Positions 23,506 through 31,939 of a stretch of 60,232 nt of DNA are shown piece by piece. How positions within the stretch are numbered: the first letter of the stretch is position 1; every line of letters starts with the position of its first letter. Below the pieces are notes generated by a model, which worked only from the letters and a program-made list of their open reading frames with translations, did no database searches and was not told the DNA's origin. A program made the position numbers and the translations under genes. This stretch comes from Scatosoma sp045650185 (GTDB taxonomy: Bacteria > Bacillota > Clostridia > Christensenellales > Borkfalkiaceae), in the NCBI GenBank assembly GCA_045650185.1, contig JAZRQY010000013.1, positions 1 through 60,232 on the forward strand, written 5' to 3'.

Positions 23506-24324
23506 ATGAAAAACTGGTTAAAAGACAAATGGATTGTCTTGAGCGGCGCGTCCTCGGGGATAGGTCGATGCTTGACGAAAATCCTTATACAAAAGTACGG
23601 CGCAAAGGTCTACGGCATCGGCAGAAGCGAAGACAAAATGCTCTCTCTAAAAGCCGAACTGGGCGACCAAGCCGACCGCTTTGCCTACGCTCTGTTTGAC
23701 GTGGGGCAAAAGGCAGGCTGGGCGGATTTCGTGGGGCAGTTGCAGGCGCAATCCATTGTTCCCGTGCTCACAATCAATAATGCTGGGGCGTTTCCTGCCT
23801 TTGGGTTGCTTTCCGATCTTGGCTCGGAAACCGTGGAAAGGACGATGCAGACAAATTTCTTCTCTGCCGTCTATTCTGCCGAACTGATGCTACCTTATAT
23901 GCAGGGCGGGGGAATGGTGAATATCTGCTCCTCTTCGGCGCTTTGTCCCGTTGTGGGTACGGCGGCGTACTCTGCCTCTAAGAGTGCGGTAAAGGGCTTT
24001 ACCGAGGCGCTCGCCTTAGAGTATCGTGGTCGGGCGTATATTGGCGTATTCTTTCCGGGCGCCACGAATACGGAGCTGTTTAGAAACGACGAACAGACCA
24101 AGGACAGCATCCTGCAAAAGTTTGCTATCTCTGCCGAAAAAATGGCGAAAAAGATTGCCAAATGCGTCTATAAAAAACGCCGTCGCGCGGTGCTTGGCGC
24201 AGATGCGCATGCGATGGATTTTCTTACTTGGTTGATGCCTGTCAAAGGCCCTGCGCTCATATCTTGGGTGATGAAAAAGTCGGGGTCAAAGGTCTTTGCC
24301 AACGTTTTTCCCAAAAAACGGTAA
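23506..24324 (+). CDS. Short-chain dehydrogenase/reductase
   Basis: 272 residues with an NAD(P)-binding Rossmann fold: VLSGASSGIGRCL near the N-terminus, the NNAGAF segment, then the catalytic serine in NICSSSALCPV and YSASKSAVKGF with the Y-x-x-x-K pair. The C-terminal extension resembles SDRs acting on lipids or other hydrophobic substrates. The ATG at 23506 is used because the one at 23485 lies upstream of the -10 box; no Shine-Dalgarno precedes it, so the mRNA may be leaderless. Stand-alone gene, substrate unknown. Confidence 0.85.
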   Translation: MKNWLKDKWIVLSGASSGIGRCLTKILIQKYGAKVYGIGRSEDKMLSLKAELGDQADRFAYALFDVGQKAGWADFVGQLQAQSIVPVLTINNAGAFPAFGLLSDLGSETVERTMQTNFFSAVYSAELMLPYMQGGGMVNICSSSALCPVVGTAAYSASKSAVKGFTEALALEYRGRAYIGVFFPGATNTELFRNDEQTKDSILQKFAISAEKMAKKIAKCVYKKRRRAVLGADAHAMDFLTWLMPVKGPALISWVMKKSGSKVFANVFPKKR

Positions 24325-24346
24325 AAAAGTTAAAAAAATTTTTTCG

Positions 24347-24370
24347 TTTTGGGCTATACAAACCCCAAAA
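24347..24370. promoter_or_regulatory. Inverted repeat upstream of uxuA, possible operator
   Basis: TTTTGGG and CCCAAAA with a 10-base spacer lie just before overlapping TATACT boxes (24378-24388). No T run, so an operator is at least as likely as a terminator. Confidence 0.4.
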
Positions 24371-24418
24371 AGTATGTTATACTATACTTGATAATCGTTA
24401 GAAGGAGATTATACTACT

Positions 24419-25504
24419 ATGCAAATGACGTTCCGTTGGTACGGTGAAGGCAACGACCGTATCAAATTGTCGGACATTAAGCAGATCCCCGGTGTTACGG
24501 GTATCGTGTGGGCTCTGCATAATAAAATGCCGGGCGAAGTTTGGCAGGAAAGCGAAATCGCAGAGGTGAAAAGACAATGCGATGCATACGGATTTAATAT
24601 CGACGTGGTGGAATCGGTAAACGTTCACGACGATATCAAAATCGGCTTGCCTACCCGTGATATGTATATCGAAAATTACAAGCAGACCATCCGCAACTTG
24701 TCAAAGTTTGGCGTCAAGGTCATCTGCTATAACTTCATGCCTATTTTCGACTGGACGAGAAGTAATCTTTTCCACGAGGTTGGCGACGGCTCGACGGCGC
24801 TTTTCTACGAAAAGGGCATGATTCAGGACGATTACAACGCGATGGCGAAGTATATCCTCGACTTTACCGAAAAGTACAATATGTCCTTCCCGGGTTGGGA
24901 GCCGGAGCGTATGGCGAAGTTGGACGAACTGTTCAAGGCGTATGCGGGCGTAACGAAGGAAAAGCTTTGGGCAAACCTTCAATATTTCCTCGAAGCAATT
25001 ATGCCCACTTGTCGTGAGTGCGATATCAAAATGGCAATTCACATGGACGATCCACCTTGGGATATTTTCGGCTTGCCCCGACTGCTCGTGGACGAGCCGA
25101 GCATTGACCGCTTCCTCAAAATGGTAGACGACGAGTATAACTGCCTCACCCTCTGTTCGGGTAGCTTGAACGCCAACCCCGACAACGACGTGGCGGCAAT
25201 CGTTAGAAAGCATTGTGATAGAATCGCGTTCGCGCATATTCGCAATGTGAAACACTTTGAAAACGGCGATTTCTCGGAGGCGAGCCACCGTGATTGTGAT
25301 GGCGACACCCGTATTTTGGATATCTTAAAGGCGTACCATGATTGTGGCTTTGACGGATATATTCGTCCCGACCACGGCAGACATCTTTGGGATGAAGGTC
25401 CCGGCAAGGTGCGTCCTGGCTACGGCTTGTACGATAGGGCGCTGGGTATAATGTATATGCTTGGCGTATGGGATATGCTGGAGAAACTGAAGGCGGAGAA
25501 ATAA
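24419..25504 (+). CDS. uxuA: Mannonate dehydratase
   Basis: Dehydrates D-mannonate to 2-keto-3-deoxygluconate in the glucuronate (isomerase) pathway. 361 residues, normal length. The start MQMTFRWYGEGND, the GVTGIVWALHNKMPGE block, HMDDPPWDIFGLPR, the FAHIRNVKHF strand and YIRPDHGRHLWDE with metal-binding histidines are all characteristic. aaggag lies 11 bases upstream. It is followed 13 bases later by the SDR that supplies mannonate, so the pair forms a catabolic operon. Confidence 0.96.
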   Translation: MQMTFRWYGEGNDRIKLSDIKQIPGVTGIVWALHNKMPGEVWQESEIAEVKRQCDAYGFNIDVVESVNVHDDIKIGLPTRDMYIENYKQTIRNLSKFGVKVICYNFMPIFDWTRSNLFHEVGDGSTALFYEKGMIQDDYNAMAKYILDFTEKYNMSFPGWEPERMAKLDELFKAYAGVTKEKLWANLQYFLEAIMPTCRECDIKMAIHMDDPPWDIFGLPRLLVDEPSIDRFLKMVDDEYNCLTLCSGSLNANPDNDVAAIVRKHCDRIAFAHIRNVKHFENGDFSEASHRDCDGDTRILDILKAYHDCGFDGYIRPDHGRHLWDEGPGKVRPGYGLYDRALGIMYMLGVWDMLEKLKAEK

Positions 25505-25517
25505 GGAGAGGAATAGA

Positions 25518-26369
25518 ATGGAACAAAACGTATTGAATACCAACTTAACTGGCAAAGTTGCAGTTGTTACGGGCGCAGGCGGCGTGCTTTGCAGTTATTT
25601 TGCAAAGGTTTTGGCACGCGCAGGCGCAAAGGTTGCCTTGCTCGACTTAAACGTTGAGGCGGCGCAAAAATATGCGGACGAAATCGTTGCCGAGGGCGGC
25701 GTTGCGAAAGCGTACAAGTGCAACGTACTCGAAAAGGAAACCTGCTATGCGGTTGCGGACGAGGTGGAAAAAGACTTGGGTAAGTGCGATATCCTTGTCA
25801 ACGGCGCAGGTGGCAATAGCCCCAAAGCGACGACGGATAAGGAATATTTCGAAATCGGCGATATCGACGCTGACACCAAATCCTTCTTTGACTTGGATGC
25901 AGGCGGCGTTGGTTTCGTATTCAACTTGAATTTCCTCGGCACGTTGATTCCCACACAGGCATTTGCAAGACAAATGGTGGGCAGAGAGGGCTGTAATATT
26001 TTGAATATTTCCTCGATGAACGCGTACACGCCCCTCACGAAGATCCCTGCATACAGCGGCGCAAAGGCGGCAATTTCCAACTTTACGCAATGGCTTGCGG
26101 TGCATTTTAGCAGAGTCGGTATCCGCGTGAACGCGATTGCACCCGGGTTCTTCTCTACCCAGCAGAACGCGAAACTTTTGTGGAACGACGACGGTACGCC
26201 TACGGCAAGAACGGGCAAAATCTTGGCGGCTACCCCTATGGGCAGATTTGGCAAAACGGAAGAATTAGAGGGCGGACTGTTGTTCCTTGTCAATAACGAG
26301 GCGGCTGGCTTTATCACGGGCGTAGTGTTGCCTATTGACGGTGGCTTCTCCTCGTACAGCGGTGTATAA
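25518..26369 (+). CDS. D-mannonate oxidoreductase (fructuronate reductase), SDR type
   Basis: 283 residues. SDR features: VVTGAGGVLCSYFAKVL, the NGAGGN loop, the catalytic serine in LNISSMNAYTP and YSGAKAAISNF. The long insert TDKEYFEIGDIDADTKSFFD and the C-terminal TPMGRFGKTEEL and GFITGVVLPIDGGFSSYSGV are typical of SDR-type fructuronate reductases found beside uxuA in Firmicutes. It reduces fructuronate to mannonate with NADH, feeding UxuA. A terminator follows. Confidence 0.9.
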   Translation: MEQNVLNTNLTGKVAVVTGAGGVLCSYFAKVLARAGAKVALLDLNVEAAQKYADEIVAEGGVAKAYKCNVLEKETCYAVADEVEKDLGKCDILVNGAGGNSPKATTDKEYFEIGDIDADTKSFFDLDAGGVGFVFNLNFLGTLIPTQAFARQMVGREGCNILNISSMNAYTPLTKIPAYSGAKAAISNFTQWLAVHFSRVGIRVNAIAPGFFSTQQNAKLLWNDDGTPTARTGKILAATPMGRFGKTEELEGGLLFLVNNEAAGFITGVVLPIDGGFSSYSGV

Positions 26370-26382
26370 ATCAACAAAAACG

Positions 26383-26412
26383 AAAAGAGCGAACTGCGGT
26401 TCGCTCTTTTTT
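26383..26412. terminator. Terminator between uxuA operon and araC-type gene
   Basis: aaaagagcgaac pairs with gttcgctctttt around tgcg. T runs on both strands make it bidirectional for the convergent genes. Confidence 0.9.
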
Positions 26413-27307
26413 ACTTGGTTTTGATGCTTTCCTTGTATTCGCCCGGGGTCATGCCCGTCGTTTTTTTGAAGATGTAATTGAAATGAGATACGGAATCGAA
26501 ATACAGTTTTCCTGCGATGGTTGCAAACGATTGATTGCGGCGTATCAGCTTTTTCGCCTCGTCGATTTTTAGTTTCAAGTAGGTCTGGTAAATGCTCTTG
26601 CCTGTCTTTGCCTTGAAGAAGGAGCAAAGGTAAGTTTTTCCGTAGTGCAACTGCGCGCAAATCTCGTCGAGGGAGAGTCTATCATACACCTTTGACGAAA
26701 GGAAATACACGATTTCGTCCTGCAAGGACGAGGATGCGGAAATTTTGGAGATAAAAAACTCAGGGGCGGTATCGCCGTGAGGATATTCGTTTCTAAGCAA
26801 GTAAATCAGCAACAGCTCCAACGAATTCTTAATCACCTGCTCGCCACCGAGGTTGGGGTTTTCTTGTAGCTCTAACTTGTTCAAGGCAGGGTCGAAGTCG
26901 GGAATAACGAAGGTTTCCATCGCCTCGGTCATAATATTTTGCAGAAGGTAGCGGTATTGTTCGGGGACGGGATACTTTTTGTTGGTAAAAAAGTTCATAC
27001 CTTCCGAACGGCATTCAAAGGAGAGAATGAAAATGTTTGCCTCCGTGCCCGCACATTCCACGTGGTGGGGCTGATTTGGCTTGATAAAAATCATTTCCCC
27101 TTGTTTTAAGGTATGCTTTTCCCCGTCGATATAGACGAAAATATCCTTTTTATCCGCGTAATTGATTTCCCAAAAGTTGTGCGTTTCTTCCTCGGAAACG
27201 TAATTTTTGTCCGGCTCCTGATAATGAATGGTGACAATCTTTTGTACATTCAAAAAGTTGGAAATCTTGTGTTTATAAAATTGTTTGGTCGTTTTCTTCC
27301 CTTTCAT
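26411..27307 (-). CDS. AraC-family transcriptional regulator
   Basis: 298 residues. An N-terminal cupin ligand domain (LKQGEMIFIKPNQPHHVEC is the metal/sugar-binding strand pair, about residues 75-95) and a C-terminal AraC double helix-turn-helix (LSLDEICAQLHYGKTYLCSF, then FDSVSHFNYIFKKTTGMTP). The start is placed at 27307: a near-consensus promoter lies immediately upstream, and the earlier in-frame ATG at 27352 is upstream of its -35 box. It is convergent to uxuA-SDR and divergent from the kinase-nagA operon, so it likely controls one or both in response to a sugar. Confidence 0.9.
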   Translation of the reverse strand: MKGKKTTKQFYKHKISNFLNVQKIVTIHYQEPDKNYVSEEETHNFWEINYADKKDIFVYIDGEKHTLKQGEMIFIKPNQPHHVECAGTEANIFILSFECRSEGMNFFTNKKYPVPEQYRYLLQNIMTEAMETFVIPDFDPALNKLELQENPNLGGEQVIKNSLELLLIYLLRNEYPHGDTAPEFFISKISASSSLQDEIVYFLSSKVYDRLSLDEICAQLHYGKTYLCSFFKAKTGKSIYQTYLKLKIDEAKKLIRRNQSFATIAGKLYFDSVSHFNYIFKKTTGMTPGEYKESIKTK

Positions 27308-27314
27308 ATAACGT

Positions 27315-27343
27315 AGTATATCACAATTTTTTGCTTTTGTAAA
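27315..27343 (-). promoter_or_regulatory. Promoter of the AraC-type gene; leaderless configuration
   Basis: On the minus strand TTTACA, a 17-base spacer and TATACT. The predicted +1 falls one base before the ATG at 27307. Confidence 0.75.
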
Positions 27344-27369
27344 ATCTTTCACGCATTTTTTTAAGAAAT

Positions 27370-27404
27370 ATATTGTAAAAACTAAGTAATAATTTATATT
27401 GTAA
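27370..27404. repeat. Direct repeat ATATTGTAA x2, candidate AraC operator
   Basis: Exact 9-base copies at 27370-27378 and 27396-27404, start-to-start 26 bases. The second overlaps the -35 box of the kinase-nagA promoter. Confidence 0.45.
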
Positions 27405-27426
27405 TTTTCACGAATAGGCTTATAAT
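27399..27426 (+). promoter_or_regulatory. Promoter of the kinase-nagA operon
   Basis: TTGTAA, a 16-base spacer and a perfect TATAAT, 32 bases before the start codon. Confidence 0.7.
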
Positions 27427-27458
27427 GGATACTAGAATAGTATGGAGGAAATATAACT

Positions 27459-28841
27459 ATGAAAATGCCTGTTTTGGATAAGAACTTTTATCCGATGATT
27501 AAAGCGCTTAACGACTTTGACGCGGCTGTAAAGGCAAGCGGTAAGTCGGTAAAAATCACCCTCGTTGCAGAACGCAGCGGTGGCTATAACTACGTATACG
27601 AATATGAAGGCTTTGCGGACGGTGTAAACGATGCGCTTAACTTCCGCGTTGCAGAGCGTTTAGCGAAGACGATTTTGTGGGTAGTAGGTGGCTACAAAAT
27701 CTATGTTGCCGGCAGTAAGTCCGTGTACGAATATTTGAAGAAGGCGTACACCTTAGAGGGTATCCGCGCATTCGACGTGGATTTCATGAGCGGCGTTTAC
27801 GAAAAGCCCTTCGAGGTGCTTTGGCTGGAAGAAAACGAAATTCCTGCGCAGAAGAACTGCTCTATGAAGGTCGGCGGTAACCTTGACGGTTGCCGTATCG
27901 GCTTTGATGCTGGTGGATCGGATAGAAAGGTCAGCGCAGTTATCAACGGCGAGGTCGTATACAGCGAAGAAGTCGTATGGAACCCGAAGATTACGGAAGA
28001 CCCCACCTATCATTACAACGAAATTTTAACGGCGATGAAGACGGCGGCGTCCAAGATGCCCACGGTAGACACCATCGGCGTATCTTCCGCAGGTGTATAT
28101 ATCGACAACAAGATTATGGTCGCATCCCTCTTTATCAAGGTGGACAAGTCTAAGCACGGCGATTACGTAAAGAATATGTATATCAACGTTGCAAACGAGA
28201 TGAGCAAGGAATACGGCAAGGAAATCCCCTTGGAGGTTGCTAACGACGGCGACGTTACGGCGCTTGCAGGTGCGATTGACCTTGAAGACAACTGCGTTTT
28301 GGGTATCGCCATGGGTACGAGTGAGGCAGTTGGCTACATCAACGCGCAGGGCGGTATCAACGGTTGGCTTTCGGAGCTTGCATTTGCGCCCGTTGATTTC
28401 AACGAAGGGGCTATGCAGGACGAATGGTCGGGCGACTTTGGCGTAGGCTGCAAGTATTTCTCGCAGGATGCGGTTATCAAACTGGCAGAGGCAGGTGGCT
28501 ATCAGTTTGAGGCTGGGCTGACCCCTGCGCAGAAATTGAAGGTCGTACAGAAGATGATGGACGAAGGTTCGCCTTTTGCGGCGCAGATTTACGAGGATAT
28601 CGGCGTATACCTTGCGCACACCATTCCCTTCTATGCAAAGTTCTATGATATCAAGCATATGTTGTTGCTTGGCCGTGTTATGGGCGGCAAAGGCGGCGAT
28701 ATTATTCTCGATACCTGCAAGAAAGTCATTAGAGAGGAATATCCTGAATTTGCTACGGTAGATATCGGCTTGCCTGATGAAAATAACCGTCGTGTAGGAC
28801 AGAGTATTGCGGCGGCTTCCCTTCCTGCATCCAGCAAATAA
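27459..28841 (+). CDS. ROK-like sugar kinase with N-terminal extension
   Basis: 460 residues. The ASKHA kinase core starts near residue 145 (CRIGFDAGGSDRKVSAVI, phosphate-1 loop) and continues with TIGVSSAGVYIDN, EVANDGDVTALAGAI, LGIAMGTSEAVGYI (phosphate-2) and LLLGRVMGGKGG (adenosine). The first 140 residues are an additional alpha/beta domain I do not recognise. ggagg lies before the start. Being first in an operon with nagA, it may phosphorylate N-acetylglucosamine or a related amino sugar; this is inferred from context only. Confidence 0.72.
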   Translation: MKMPVLDKNFYPMIKALNDFDAAVKASGKSVKITLVAERSGGYNYVYEYEGFADGVNDALNFRVAERLAKTILWVVGGYKIYVAGSKSVYEYLKKAYTLEGIRAFDVDFMSGVYEKPFEVLWLEENEIPAQKNCSMKVGGNLDGCRIGFDAGGSDRKVSAVINGEVVYSEEVVWNPKITEDPTYHYNEILTAMKTAASKMPTVDTIGVSSAGVYIDNKIMVASLFIKVDKSKHGDYVKNMYINVANEMSKEYGKEIPLEVANDGDVTALAGAIDLEDNCVLGIAMGTSEAVGYINAQGGINGWLSELAFAPVDFNEGAMQDEWSGDFGVGCKYFSQDAVIKLAEAGGYQFEAGLTPAQKLKVVQKMMDEGSPFAAQIYEDIGVYLAHTIPFYAKFYDIKHMLLLGRVMGGKGGDIILDTCKKVIREEYPEFATVDIGLPDENNRRVGQSIAAASLPASSK

Positions 28842-28873
28842 GCAAGGAAAAATACAAACGAGGAAACATACAA

Positions 28874-30013
28874 ATGAAATGCTTTAAGAATGCGCTCGTC
28901 TACGTAGCAGGCGAGGGCGTAAAGAAATGCACGGTAGAATTTGACGAAACCATTCTCTCCATCGGCGAAACCTCGTCGGCAGAGGAGCTTGTATTGCCTG
29001 AAGGCGCAATCGTATTGCCCGGGTTTATCGACCAGCACATTCACGGCGCAGGCGGCTCGGACGGTATGGACGCGACGATTGCGGACTACGAAACGATTGC
29101 TAAGACGGTGGCGGCAGAGGGTACGACCTCGTTCGTGATCACGACGATGACGCAAAGCGTGGAAAACATTATGAAAGCAATGCAAGCGGTGAAGGAATAC
29201 CGTGAGGGCGAACACGACGGCGCGAGAGTAGTAGGTATCCACTTGGAAGGCCCGTTTATTGCGCCTGCTTTCAAGGGCGCACAGCCCTTGGACTACGTTG
29301 CAAAACCTGACGTGGACGTCTTTAAGGCGTATAACGAGGCGAGTGGCAACGCCATTAAAATCGTGACCCTTGCCCCCGAGGTAGAGGGTGCAGACGAATT
29401 GATTGCGTACTTGACGGAAAACGGCATTGTTTCCTCCATCGGTCACACGGGCGCAAAGTGCGCAGACATTGAAAAAGCGATTGCAAATGGGGCATCGAAC
29501 GTCACGCATACCTACAACGCGCAGACGGCTCTGCACCACAGAGAAATCGGCACGGTGGGCAGCGCGATGCTCTACGACGAATTGAACTGCGAATTGATTG
29601 CGGATACCATTCACGTTTCCGTACCTGCGATGCGGTTGCTGATTAAAAACAAGCCTGCGGACAAGGTGTCCTTGATTACGGATGCGATGCGTGCAAAGGG
29701 GATTCCCGACGGCGTTTCCGAACTTGGCGGACAGGTCGTTTACGTCAAGGACGGCGAGGCTCGCCTTGCGGACGGTACTTTGGCGGGTAGCGTACTGCGT
29801 ATGAACCGTGCGGTGCAAAACACGGTGGAAAAGGTGGGCGTACCCTTTACAAAAGCGGTGGATTTTGCCACCATTAACCCTGCGAGAATGTTGGGGATTG
29901 ACAAAGAAACGGGCTCGATTGCCGTAGGCAAGCGCGCGGACTTTACCGTAATCAACGCAAATTACGACGTTTTGTATACCGTATCGGGCGGTAAAGTTAT
30001 CTACAAAGCGTAA
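28874..30013 (+). CDS. nagA: N-acetylglucosamine-6-phosphate deacetylase
   Basis: Removes acetate from GlcNAc-6-phosphate to give glucosamine-6-phosphate. 379 residues, normal length. Amidohydrolase signature pieces are in order: LPGFIDQHIHGAGGSDGMD, the metal-binding glutamate in GIHLEGPFIAP, SSIGHTGA, THTYNAQTALHHRE, and the catalytic aspartate in SLITDAMRAKG. It follows the ROK-like kinase by 32 bases. No nagB is in the window. Confidence 0.95.
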   Translation: MKCFKNALVYVAGEGVKKCTVEFDETILSIGETSSAEELVLPEGAIVLPGFIDQHIHGAGGSDGMDATIADYETIAKTVAAEGTTSFVITTMTQSVENIMKAMQAVKEYREGEHDGARVVGIHLEGPFIAPAFKGAQPLDYVAKPDVDVFKAYNEASGNAIKIVTLAPEVEGADELIAYLTENGIVSSIGHTGAKCADIEKAIANGASNVTHTYNAQTALHHREIGTVGSAMLYDELNCELIADTIHVSVPAMRLLIKNKPADKVSLITDAMRAKGIPDGVSELGGQVVYVKDGEARLADGTLAGSVLRMNRAVQNTVEKVGVPFTKAVDFATINPARMLGIDKETGSIAVGKRADFTVINANYDVLYTVSGGKVIYKA

Positions 30014-30046
30014 AAACAATTATTGCTTATACTTATTTCCTCTTAT

Positions 30047-30080
30047 AAAAGGCGTGTCGATTTAGTCGGCACGTCTTTTA
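30047..30080 (+). terminator. Terminator after nagA
   Basis: aaaaggcgtgtcga pairs with tcggcacgtctttt (two wobbles) around tttag. The 200 bases from here to murB hold only a possible -10 box (30265-30270). Confidence 0.8.
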
Positions 30081-30283
30081 CTTTTGTTTTACGCTTTGCC
30101 ACGTCTAAACAGTCGGCGGTGTAATCCTCTATCAACGCATAACATAGCGAAAAATGTCATATGATAAAAAGTGAAAGTATTTGCTTTTTATCTTGCGACG
30201 ACGGATTTTCGAAAAAATATGCGGAAAAGGTCTTGAAATACTTTCAAAATTCAAAAAAGTATGCTATAATAGGGGACGATAGA

Positions 30284-31153
30284 GTGGAAGAATTTGCGCT
30301 TTTTTTGAAATCCAAGCAAATGCAGTTGACCGTGTACGACTTTGCAAAGGGTAGTACCATCGGGGTCGGAGGAAAGGGCTACGCCGTCTTTCCGCGGAGT
30401 TTTACCGAACTCATCGACGTTGTGGACGGCTGCGGCGCGCGAAAGATTCCCTATCGGGTCTTGGGCAACTTAAGCAACGTCCTGCCCCCTGAAAAGGACG
30501 AAAAGACTGTCTATATTCTGACCAAACGCTTGACAGGAATTACGATGGGGGAGCATCCGTTGGCTTACGCTGGGGTATCGTCGGGCGAACTGTTAAAGGC
30601 GTGCAAAAAGCACGGTAAACTCGGCGCAGAGTTCTTGGCGGGTATTCCTTGCACCGTTGGCGGCGCGGCGTATATGAACGCAGGCGTGGGCGGCAGGTAT
30701 TTTTCGGAGATTGTCCGTTCGGTCATCGTCTACGAAGACGGTTGCTTGCGTACTTATCCCAAGGAAGAGTGTGGCTATGCCTACAAGCGCAGTCGCTTTA
30801 TGTCGGGCGGCGTGATTTTAGGGGTGGTGCTGGACTTAAAGGACGGCACTCCGAGCCTCGTACAAGAGGAGATTGCGGCGCAGTTGCAACGGCGTTCGCA
30901 TTTGCCTAAGGGACGAAGTATGGGTTGTGTGTTCAAAAACCCCGAAGGGGAAGTCGCTGGCAAGTTAATCGAGGGCGCAGGGCTAAAGGGCTTGCGTATC
31001 GGCGGCGCTGTGGTATCGGAACAGCACGCAAACTTTATTATAAACGATAAAAACGCTACGTCGTTGGACGTACGCTTGTTGATTGAGAAAATCCAAGAGG
31101 CGGTTTACCAAAAATACGGCGTTCATTTGACGGAAGAGATCGAATATTTATAG
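30284..31153 (+). CDS. murB: UDP-N-acetylenolpyruvoylglucosamine reductase
   Basis: NADPH-dependent reduction giving UDP-MurNAc for peptidoglycan. 289 residues from GTG 30284, chosen because agggg lies eight bases upstream and the product then has the usual short leader before FAKGSTIGVGGKGYAVFP. The longer frame from ATG 30161 lacks a ribosome site. FAD-binding and catalytic blocks are present: GIPCTVGGAAYMNAGVGGRY, YAYKRSRF, and LPKGRSMGCVFKNPEGEVAG. The stop is TAG, with an in-frame TGA three codons later that overlaps the next gene's ATG. Confidence 0.93.
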   Translation: MEEFALFLKSKQMQLTVYDFAKGSTIGVGGKGYAVFPRSFTELIDVVDGCGARKIPYRVLGNLSNVLPPEKDEKTVYILTKRLTGITMGEHPLAYAGVSSGELLKACKKHGKLGAEFLAGIPCTVGGAAYMNAGVGGRYFSEIVRSVIVYEDGCLRTYPKEECGYAYKRSRFMSGGVILGVVLDLKDGTPSLVQEEIAAQLQRRSHLPKGRSMGCVFKNPEGEVAGKLIEGAGLKGLRIGGAVVSEQHANFIINDKNATSLDVRLLIEKIQEAVYQKYGVHLTEEIEYL

Positions 31154-31161
31154 GTGAGAGA

Positions 31162-31938
31162 ATGATTTTAACGGCAGATTACCATACGCATACCCCGTAT
31201 TCGCACGGCAAAAACACCGTTGCGGAAAACGTGGCGCAAGCGGTAAAAATTGGCTTAAAGCAGGTGGCGATTAGCGACCACGGCTTTACCCACCTTGCCT
31301 ATGGTATACGCAGAAAAGAAGTCGAGGCGTTCATGGCGGACTGCCGTGCGGCGGAGGAGGAATACGGTATTCCCGTCCTTCGCGGTATCGAGGCGAATAT
31401 CGGCGGTGTTCGTGGGGATTGCGACTTGACGGAAAAGGACTACGAAAACTTTGACGTCTACCTTTGCGGCTATCACTTGACGACGGTATACAAACGATTT
31501 GGGGATTTTTTCTTTAACGGTTTGGGGAATATCATCACCCAACGCTTAAAGTTGACGACGTCGAAAACGCTGTACAAGCGTAATACCGAGGCGTATATCG
31601 CAACCATTCAAAAGCACCCGATAGATATTTTGACTCACCTTGCCTTTCGTTGCGACTGCGACACGCTTGAGGTGGCAAAATGCGCCGCTGACCACGGTAC
31701 GTATATTGAGCTTAACAGCAAGAAAAGGCATTTGACGGACGAGCAGTTGATGGAGATTGTGGACAAGACGTCTGCTCGTTTCGTCATCAATTCGGATGCC
31801 CATTCCGCAGAGCGCGTAGGGGATACGGCAATCGTAGAGGAACAGCTTACAAGGCTGAATTTCCCGATGGATAGAATTGATAATATCGACGGAAGATTTC
31901 CTACCTTCCGTTTCGCAGAATTTAAAAAGAGAATGTGA
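31162..31938 (+). CDS. PHP-domain phosphoesterase
   Basis: 258 residues of a stand-alone PHP hydrolase (YcdX-like). Trinuclear metal-site blocks: ADYHTHTPYSHGKNTV, VAISDHGFTH, RGIEANI, YLCGYHL, THLAFRC and INSDAHSAE. It lies eight bases after murB and one base before whiA, so the three genes are one operon. PHP genes often sit here in Clostridia; the substrate is not known. Confidence 0.88.
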   Translation: MILTADYHTHTPYSHGKNTVAENVAQAVKIGLKQVAISDHGFTHLAYGIRRKEVEAFMADCRAAEEEYGIPVLRGIEANIGGVRGDCDLTEKDYENFDVYLCGYHLTTVYKRFGDFFFNGLGNIITQRLKLTTSKTLYKRNTEAYIATIQKHPIDILTHLAFRCDCDTLEVAKCAADHGTYIELNSKKRHLTDEQLMEIVDKTSARFVINSDAHSAERVGDTAIVEEQLTRLNFPMDRIDNIDGRFPTFRFAEFKKRM

Positions 31939-31939
31939 T

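Noticed and set aside
28643..30019. 458-codon open frame on the minus strand
   Set aside because: Shadow of the ROK-like kinase and nagA; no recognisable motifs and no ribosome site.
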